Notes under the pieces: model-generated
Told to the model about the DNA's origin: nothing
Seen by the model: the letters and a program-made list of their open reading frames with translations, nothing else
The model's database searches: none
DNA from: Paraburkholderia franconis
GTDB lineage: Bacteria > Pseudomonadota > Gammaproteobacteria > Burkholderiales > Burkholderiaceae
Length of the DNA: 64,000 bases
NCBI RefSeq assembly: GCF_009362735.1
Contig: NZ_WHNP01000020.1
Coordinates: forward strand, 62,001-126,000
Direction of reading: 5' to 3'
Shown here: positions 58,853 through 64,000 of the stretch, in pieces
How positions within the stretch are numbered: position 1 is the stretch's first letter
How the letters are laid out: the number at the start of each line of letters is the position of its first letter
Position numbers and translations under genes: made by a program

Positions 58853-59097
58853 CCGCCGATTCGGTTCACACCCGCAGCGCGGCGCAAAGCATCGCGCCAG
58901 TTCCTTCGCCCTGTATCAACGTGTGTCGGATGGACCCGGCCAATGGCCTGTGCGAAGGCTGCCTGCGCACGATCGACGAGATCGCGAACTGGTCTTCGTT
59001 CGACGATGCCGCCAAACGCGCAGTATGGGACGAGATCGAACGGCGTCACGCCGATCTGATGACAAAGCAACGACAGCGGCGCGAGGCAAGCGAATGA
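58849..59097 (+). CDS. DUF1289 small cysteine-rich protein
   Basis: An 82-residue protein with the DUF1289 signature SPCINVCRMDPANGLCEGCLRTIDEIANW at about 20-48, whose cysteines suggest a bound metal or Fe-S cluster. The start overlaps ybaK-like and its stop overlaps the maoC gene, each by ATGA, so expression is coupled. Function unknown, but DUF1289 genes often lie beside short acyl-CoA or hydratase genes. Confidence 0.9.
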   Translation: MTADSVHTRSAAQSIAPVPSPCINVCRMDPANGLCEGCLRTIDEIANWSSFDDAAKRAVWDEIERRHADLMTKQRQRREASE

Positions 59098-59564
59098 ACA
59101 CACCGCCGCGCGTCGTCAGGATCGGCGATACGTTCAGCGCGACGCTGAGCGTATCGGCTGATTCGATCAAGTCGTTCGCGACGATCGTCAATGATCTGAA
59201 CCCGCTGCATCACGATGACGCGTATGCCGCGCAGAGCCGCTTCGGCGGCCTGATCGCGTCGGGCACACAGCCTACCGCGCACTTCATGGCGCTGCTCGCC
59301 ACGCATTTCTCGACGTACGCGCAGCCGCTTGGACTCGAATTCGACATGAAGCTGAAGAAGGCCGTCCATAGCGACGACACGCTGACGATGACATGGCGCA
59401 TCGTCGGCGCGTTCTGGAAGGCGAGTCTCAACGGCGATTTGACGCAACTCGAAGGCAACGTCGTCAATCAGCGTGGCGAAACGGTCCTGATCGGCAAGTC
59501 GACCATACTCGTGATGCCGAAGCCGCAGACGCCATCCAACATCGAACGGAAAGACAGGGCATGA
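59094..59564 (+). CDS. MaoC-like (R)-hydratase family protein
   Basis: A 156-residue hot-dog-fold protein with the hydratase-2 motif NDLNPLHHDDAYAAQSRFGGLIASG at about 33-57 (catalytic Asp and His in the first part). MaoC proteins hydrate enoyl-CoA to (R)-3-hydroxyacyl-CoA, e.g. to feed PHB. It overlaps both neighbours by four bases. A role in branched acyl-CoA or PHB precursor metabolism is inferred from the operon with mvaB. Confidence 0.88.
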   Translation: MNTPPRVVRIGDTFSATLSVSADSIKSFATIVNDLNPLHHDDAYAAQSRFGGLIASGTQPTAHFMALLATHFSTYAQPLGLEFDMKLKKAVHSDDTLTMTWRIVGAFWKASLNGDLTQLEGNVVNQRGETVLIGKSTILVMPKPQTPSNIERKDRA

Positions 59565-60481
59565 TCGCGCTGCCACGCTCGGTACGCGTGTTCGAACGCG
59601 GCTGGCTGTCGTCGAACAACGTGCTGTTGATCGACGATGCATGCGCGGCGCTCGTCGACACCGGCTACGCGTCGCATGCCGATCAGACGGTGGCGCTCGT
59701 TCGGCATGCGCTCGACGGAAGGCCGCTCGATCTGATCGTCAACACGCATCTGCATTCGGACCACTGCGGCGGCAATGCGCGGCTGCAAGCAACGTGGCCG
59801 TGCCGCACGCTGATTCCATCGACGGAAGCCGACCCAGTGCGCGAATGGGACGAGACGCGCCTGACATTTCGTGCGACGGGCCAGCACTGTGAACGTTTCG
59901 CATTTTCCGGCACGCTGACGCCGGGTGCGCGACTCACGCTGGGCGCGCTCGATTGGGAAGTGCTCGGCGCGCCGGGACACGATCCGCATTCGCTGATGCT
60001 CTACTGCGCCGGGCAGCAGTTGCTGATCAGCGCGGACGCTCTGTGGGAAAACGGCTTCGGCGTGATCTTTCCGGAGCTCGAAGGCGAAAGCGGCTTCGCG
60101 GAACAGCAAGCCGTGCTCGAATTGATCGGCACGCTCGACGTGAAGACGGTGATACCGGGCCACGGCGCGCCGTTCTCCGATGTGCGGGCTGCGCTCGATC
60201 GCGCGTTGTCGCGGGTCGCGTGGCTGCGCGCCGATCCCGCGCGCAACGCGAAGAATGCGCTGAAAGTCCTGATCGTGTTCAAGCTGCTCGACGCGCGCAC
60301 GCTGTCGTTCGACGCCTTGTTGCGCATGCTCGACGACGCGAGCGCGATGCGCGCCGCCGCGTCGATGCTAAAGCCGCGCAGCGGGTGGCCAGCGCTGCTG
60401 CACGAACTGATCGAGGGTATGGCGGATGAGAACGGGCCGCTGCGCTTCGACGGCGCGCAAATCAGTGCGCGCGCAGCATGA
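59561..60481 (+). CDS. Metallo-beta-lactamase-fold hydrolase
   Basis: A 306-residue MBL-fold enzyme with HLHSDH at 63-68 (NTHLHSDHCGGN), GAPGHDPHS, an aspartate in LISADALWENG, and IPGHGAPFSD, giving the two-metal site. The C-terminal 90 residues are helical. No signal peptide. The last gene of the mvaB operon, coupled to maoC by ATGA. A hydrolase acting on acyl-CoA or glutathione thioesters is possible; substrate unknown. Confidence 0.9.
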   Translation: MIALPRSVRVFERGWLSSNNVLLIDDACAALVDTGYASHADQTVALVRHALDGRPLDLIVNTHLHSDHCGGNARLQATWPCRTLIPSTEADPVREWDETRLTFRATGQHCERFAFSGTLTPGARLTLGALDWEVLGAPGHDPHSLMLYCAGQQLLISADALWENGFGVIFPELEGESGFAEQQAVLELIGTLDVKTVIPGHGAPFSDVRAALDRALSRVAWLRADPARNAKNALKVLIVFKLLDARTLSFDALLRMLDDASAMRAAASMLKPRSGWPALLHELIEGMADENGPLRFDGAQISARAA

Positions 60482-60539
60482 TTGGCTGAAGCATGAGAGC
60501 GCGATCGCAAGATGATGCCGATCGGCGCGAACGAGCGTA

Positions 60540-60575
60540 CAAAAAGAAAGCCGCTCGGCTTTCAGTTCGAGCGGC
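60540..60575 (-). terminator. Intrinsic terminator of the EamA transporter gene
   Basis: GCCGCTCG pairs with CGAGCGGC around a 10-base loop; on the minus strand it is followed by TTTCTTTTTG. It lies about 150 bases after the stop of the EamA gene. It may also end the mvaB operon from the other side. Confidence 0.7.
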
Positions 60576-60722
60576 ACAATTATTGTTGACGTGATCAGCG
60601 TCGACAAAATGATACCTGCGCGAAGCTTTCGGACGCATCGGTGATTTCCCTACAGAATCATGACGTCCGACGAATCAGATCGTGTGCTTATTCGGAATCC
60701 GTACTATCGGTATGAACTGCCG

Positions 60723-61622
60723 TTATATCGAGTAGCGGCGCGTCGGCACAATGCGCCAGCCAAGATTGACGCCCGCCGCCGCGAGAAGAATCAGCACTGC
60801 GCCAAGCACCTGAATCCACGCGAGCTTCTGCCCAAACGCCACACGGTCGACGACGATCGCCACGACAGGGTAGATGAACGACAGCGCGCCCGTCGTCGCC
60901 GTCGGCAGCTTTTGGATCGCGCCGTATAGAAGCACGTACATGATCCCCGTGTTGACGACGCCGAGCGTGACGAGTTGCAGCCAATGCGTGCCCGTCGAAG
61001 GCAGCGCGTCGTACTGCACGAACGGCGCGAGCACGACCACACCCGTCGTCACGGTGATCAGCGCGATAAGGTGCGGCGGCGTGTTCTTCAAGTGCTTTGT
61101 GATGATCGACGAGACCGCGTACAGAAACGCCGCGCCCACGGCATACGCGACGCCTTGCAGATACTGCCCCGGCACCGCGAGCACGGCCGGCTCGACTTTG
61201 ACGACGAACACGAGCCCGACGAACGCGATCAGCAGCCACATGATCGTCGACGCCGTCACGCGTTCGCGGAACACCAGCGCACCGAGCGCGACGAGCATGA
61301 ACGGCTGCGTGCTGTAGACAGTCGTCGCCATCGAGATCGACGCGCGCGAGTAAGCGGCGAACAGCAGCACCCAGTTCACGACGATGGCGGCACTGCTGAG
61401 CGTCGCCAGCAGGATCATCTTCCATGAGAACAGCCTGCGCTTGAGCAGTCCGAGCACAGCGCAGATCAGAAGCAGCGTCACGCCGCCGAACAGACACCGG
61501 AAGAACGCGACGTTCAACGCCGATTGCTGCGACGAAACGACCAGCCAGCCGATCGTTCCCGACATCAGCATCGCAAGCGTCATCTCGAGCGCGCCGCGCC
61601 GGACTTCGTGGGTGGAAGGCAT
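60723..61622 (-). CDS. EamA/DMT-family transporter
   Basis: A 299-residue membrane protein with ten hydrophobic segments in two EamA repeats (MTLAMLMSGTIGWLVVSSQQS..FFRCLFGG in the first, FLYAVSSIITKHLK and GALSFIYPVVAIVVDRVAFGQ in the second). DMT proteins export amino acids or other small metabolites. It is divergent from an Lrp/AsnC regulator 113 bases away, a common pairing in which the regulator controls the exporter in response to an amino acid. The exported compound is not known. Confidence 0.9.
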   Translation of the reverse strand: MPSTHEVRRGALEMTLAMLMSGTIGWLVVSSQQSALNVAFFRCLFGGVTLLLICAVLGLLKRRLFSWKMILLATLSSAAIVVNWVLLFAAYSRASISMATTVYSTQPFMLVALGALVFRERVTASTIMWLLIAFVGLVFVVKVEPAVLAVPGQYLQGVAYAVGAAFLYAVSSIITKHLKNTPPHLIALITVTTGVVVLAPFVQYDALPSTGTHWLQLVTLGVVNTGIMYVLLYGAIQKLPTATTGALSFIYPVVAIVVDRVAFGQKLAWIQVLGAVLILLAAAGVNLGWRIVPTRRYSI

Positions 61623-61735
61623 CTGAAACTCTCCAGAAGAATCACATCTTGCGAGCAGTGTAATTAATCCGAAGCGGCGGATACATCTCTAAAATGAGGC
61701 GATCAAGGGAATCGACTTAAAAAGTGAAGGCCAAA

Positions 61736-62221
61736 ATGACGAAGCGCCTTACTCCTGTTTCGAAGCAGATGCCAGCGCCCGCAACGCTCGACGATACCGA
61801 TCGCCTGCTGCTCGCCGCGCTCGCCGACGATGCGCGTCAGCCCGTCAGCGAACTCGCGCGCAACGTCGGCCTGTCGGCGCCGGCGACGGCCGACCGCTTG
61901 CGCCGTCTCGACGCGCAAGGCGTGATCGAGCGCTTCACGGTGCAGATCGATCCGCGCGCGCTGGGCTACACGCTTCAGGCAATCGTGCGCGTGAAGCCGT
62001 TGCCCGGCCAGCTGCATCTGGTGGAAGACGTGATTCGCCGCATTCCCGAGTTTGTCGAATGCGACAAGGTGACGGGCGACGATTGCTTTATCTGTCGGCT
62101 GTATTTACGCACGATCGATCAGCTCGACGAGATTCTGTCGAAAGTGACCGAGCGTGCCGAAACGAGCACGGCCATCGTCAAATCGACGCCCGTGCCGCGT
62201 CGCTTGCCGCCGCTCGCCTGA
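61736..62221 (+). CDS. Lrp/AsnC-family transcriptional regulator
   Basis: A 161-residue regulator: helix-turn-helix at about 15-65 (LDDTDRLLLAALADDARQPVSELARNVGLSAPATADRLRRL) and a RAM effector domain with GYTLQAIVRVKPLPGQL, ECDKVTGDDCFICRLYL. ATG 61736 is used rather than the GTG at 61724, because AAGG then lies in the right place. Probably senses an amino acid and controls the divergent EamA exporter. Convergent with the dehalogenase gene, 30 bases between stops. Confidence 0.9.
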   Translation: MTKRLTPVSKQMPAPATLDDTDRLLLAALADDARQPVSELARNVGLSAPATADRLRRLDAQGVIERFTVQIDPRALGYTLQAIVRVKPLPGQLHLVEDVIRRIPEFVECDKVTGDDCFICRLYLRTIDQLDEILSKVTERAETSTAIVKSTPVPRRLPPLA

Positions 62222-62251
62222 ACCGGCGAGCGACGCGTGCCTCTTTAGGAA

Positions 62252-63142
62252 TCAAAGCTCGATGGCTTCGAAAAACGCCAGCATTTCGGCGACGAGTTCG
62301 GCGGGCGCCTCTTCGGGAATGTAATGGCCGCACGGCAGCGCGCGGCCGCTGACATCGCGCGCGACCTTGCGCCATTCGGCGATCGGCTCGAAGCATTTCT
62401 CGATCACGCCCTCTTCGCCCCACAGCACGCGCAACGGACAGCCGATCTTGTGACCGCGCTCGATATCGGCGCGGTCGTGATCGAGATCGATCGTCGCCGA
62501 TGCGCGGTAGTCCTCGCACATCGCGTGGACGGCTCCCGGTTGACGCAGCGCGTTGCGATATTCGGCGAGCACTTCGGGCGCGAACGGCGCGAGGCCCGCG
62601 TGACGGCTGCCCATCACGCGGTCGACGTAGACGTCCGGATTTCCTTCGATCAGTGTTTCGGGCAGCGGCTCCGGCTGAATCAGAAAGAACCAGTGGAAAT
62701 AAAGGGTCGCGAAGGTGCGGTCGGTGGCTTCGTACATCGCGAGCGTCGGCGCGATGTCGAGCAGCATCAGACGTTCGACGGCGCCGGGAAAATCGAGCGC
62801 CATCCGGTGCGCGACGCGCGCGCCGCGATCATGCGCGCACACGAGAAACCGCTCATAGCCGAAGTGACGCATCACGGCGACCTGGTCGGCGGCCATCGCG
62901 CGTTTCGAATACGGCGCGTGCGTCGCATCGCTCGGCGGTTTCGCCGATGCGCCGTAGCCGCGCAGATCGGTGGCGATCACGGTGAAATGCGCGGCAAGCT
63001 CGGACGCGCAGCGATGCCAGATCAGATGGTTCTGCGGATGACCGTGCAGCAGCAGCAAGGGCGGCCCCGCTCCGCCCTTGACTCCATGAATATCGACGTC
63101 ACCGGCCTTGACGCGAAAAGATGTGAAGTCCTTGAAGGGCAT
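62252..63142 (-). CDS. Predicted fluoroacetate/haloacetate dehalogenase
   Basis: A 296-residue alpha/beta-hydrolase. All key residues of fluoroacetate dehalogenase RPA1163 appear at a nearly constant offset: nucleophile D105 (AHDRGARVAHR), carboxylate-binding R106 and R109, acid D129, halide-binding H150, W151 and Y212, and H273 (CGHYIPEE). HGHPQNHLIWH near 34 forms the oxyanion loop. The enzyme would hydrolyse haloacetates to glycolate plus halide in the cytoplasm. A start at 63142 gives normal length; upstream starts would add a Pro/Thr-rich tail. Related epoxide hydrolases lack the HW pair. Convergent with the Lrp gene. Confidence 0.82.
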   Translation of the reverse strand: MPFKDFTSFRVKAGDVDIHGVKGGAGPPLLLLHGHPQNHLIWHRCASELAAHFTVIATDLRGYGASAKPPSDATHAPYSKRAMAADQVAVMRHFGYERFLVCAHDRGARVAHRMALDFPGAVERLMLLDIAPTLAMYEATDRTFATLYFHWFFLIQPEPLPETLIEGNPDVYVDRVMGSRHAGLAPFAPEVLAEYRNALRQPGAVHAMCEDYRASATIDLDHDRADIERGHKIGCPLRVLWGEEGVIEKCFEPIAEWRKVARDVSGRALPCGHYIPEEAPAELVAEMLAFFEAIEL

Positions 63143-63279
63143 GTCGGCTCTCGTTGTCGTTGTGGGTCTGGGCATTGTAGAAGGCTGGCGCGAGCGCGCG
63201 AGTGGCATAGCCCACGCTTTCGTAGAACCTGAACACTCCTTCGAACGCCACCGTGCGAGCAGTGCGCGCGAGACTCGCC

Positions 63280-63298
63280 TATAATCGAACGACCGTTC
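63280..63298 (+). promoter_or_regulatory. -10 box with overlapping palindrome before the nitronate monooxygenase gene
   Basis: TATAAT at 63280-63285 is followed directly by the palindrome GAACG-AC-CGTTC (63287-63298), a position where a repressor such as a TetR-type protein would block transcription start. The ATG lies 122 bases further on. No -35 box is obvious. Confidence 0.4.
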
Positions 63299-63420
63299 TT
63301 AAACGTACATTGTGAACGGCGCGGCGCCGCAAACATCGCGCGCAAAGCGCAGGCCGCAGCCGCTACACTCATATCGCCGGACGCCAATGGCGCCGGCACG
63401 TCGATCAGGAGAGTCGCACC

Positions 63421-64000
63421 ATGGCATTGCCCGCCGTCCTGCAGCACCTTGCGCTGCCCGTCGTCGCTTCGCCGATGTTCATCGTCAGCTATCCGGAGCT
63501 CGTGCTCGCGCAGTGCAAGGCGGGGATCGTCGGATCGTTTCCCGCGCTCAATGCGCGCCCGGCCGAACTGCTCGACGAATGGCTGACGCAGATCCAGGCG
63601 TCGCTCGCCGAGCACAAGGCGGCCAATCCGGATGCCATCATCGGGCCGATCGCCGTCAATCAGATCGTCCATCAGTCGAACGCGCGGCTCGAGCACGACA
63701 TTCGCGTGTGCGTCGAGCACAAGGTGCCGATCTTCATCACGAGCCTGCGCGCGCCCGCGAAGGAGATCGTCGATGCCGTGCACAGCTACGGCGGCATCGT
63801 GCTGCATGACGTGATCAATCTGCGCCACGCGCAAAAGGCACTCGACGCGGGCGTCGACGGGCTGATTCTCGTCGCTGCAGGCGCGGGCGGCCATGCGGGC
63901 ACGACGTCGCCGTTTGCGCTCGTCGGAGAAGTGCGGCGTGTTTTCGACGGGCCGATCGTGCTGTCGGGCTCGATCGCCAACGGCGGATCGATTCTCGCCG
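63421..64000 (+). CDS. Nitronate monooxygenase (2-nitropropane dioxygenase family), N-terminal part
   Basis: Open from ATG 63421 to the window end (193 residues): MALPAVLQHLALPVVASPMF, NAVNQI-like GPIAVNQIVHQSNARL, and AAGAGGHAGTTSPFALVGEV, then VLSGSIANGGSIL, which belongs to the FMN-binding TIM barrel of nitronate monooxygenases. The GGHAG histidine is the usual catalytic base. They oxidise nitronates or propionate-3-nitronate; other members act as enoyl reductases. AGGAGAG lies eight bases before the ATG. The C-terminal third is outside the window. Confidence 0.9.
   Translation, partial: MALPAVLQHLALPVVASPMFIVSYPELVLAQCKAGIVGSFPALNARPAELLDEWLTQIQASLAEHKAANPDAIIGPIAVNQIVHQSNARLEHDIRVCVEHKVPIFITSLRAPAKEIVDAVHSYGGIVLHDVINLRHAQKALDAGVDGLILVAAGAGGHAGTTSPFALVGEVRRVFDGPIVLSGSIANGGSILA

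Overview
The window is GC-rich DNA with the compact, operon-rich layout and gene content of a Burkholderiaceae chromosome, most likely Paraburkholderia, Caballeronia or Burkholderia sensu lato (inference from gene content and order). Pointers are lipA-lipB close to a DUF493 gene and dacA, a methionine synthase split into two genes, the small beta-proteobacterial families DUF3567, DUF1840, DUF2917 and DUF3108, a PhaM-like PHB-granule protein, and aceK followed by a carbonic anhydrase and beta-oxidation genes. I see no rRNA, tRNA, CRISPR array, prophage or insertion sequence.

Layout. 1-6.4 kb: lipoate synthesis (lipA partial, lipB), a DUF2917 gene divergent from a GcvA-like LysR regulator, a frameshifted DUF2778 (Tlde1-like) effector gene overlapping a frameshifted small membrane-protein gene, DUF493, dacA, a hydrolase and a thioredoxin-like ferredoxin. 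6.6-11.6 kb: one minus-strand operon for an MCE-type lipid transporter (permease, ATPase, MCE protein, lipoprotein) plus a VanZ-like protein. 11.7-14.3 kb: birA-coaX-small membrane gene, facing rfaE2. 14.4-20.5 kb: minus-strand metabolic genes (ferritin-like desaturase relative, PhaM, crotonase, solitary amino-acid-type binding protein with a hairpin-repeat leader, fumarylacetoacetate hydrolase family). 20.6-28.8 kb: plus-strand IclR regulator, DUF3108, hydrolase, DUF3567, split metH and a tiny secreted basic protein. 29-36.6 kb: DUF1840, argS, a SPOR protein, dsbA, a short-chain dehydrogenase, a BtuF-like protein and a dipeptide-type binding protein. 36.8-44.9 kb: MBL hydrolase divergent from a MerR regulator, then aceK, carbonic anhydrase, thiolase, dehydrogenase, acyl-CoA dehydrogenase and a YchJ protein. 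45.4-49 kb: accessory-looking part with a secreted hydrolase and an acyl carrier protein paired with a tandem alpha/beta-hydrolase. 49.9-54.2 kb: bioA-bioF-bioD-bioB. 54.5-64 kb: small coiled-coil protein, RBBP9-like hydrolase, VOC protein, ghrA, a second hairpin-repeat leader feeding an overlapping mvaB-ybaK-DUF1289-maoC-MBL operon, EamA exporter divergent from an Lrp regulator, a predicted fluoroacetate dehalogenase and the start of a nitronate monooxygenase gene.

The most unusual structure is a pair of related arrays of about 50-bp hairpin units at 19.06-19.26 kb and 57.20-57.36 kb. Each array ends in GTCGAC right before the Shine-Dalgarno sequence of a gene in the same orientation, and the stems show compensating base changes. 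Other points of note are the doubly frameshifted effector/immunity-like pair, a hydrolase with a Cys-Asp-His triad beside an orphan carrier protein, a dehalogenase with every fluoroacetate-dehalogenase key residue, a crotonase without the usual catalytic glutamates, and several near-perfect palindromes in promoter regions.
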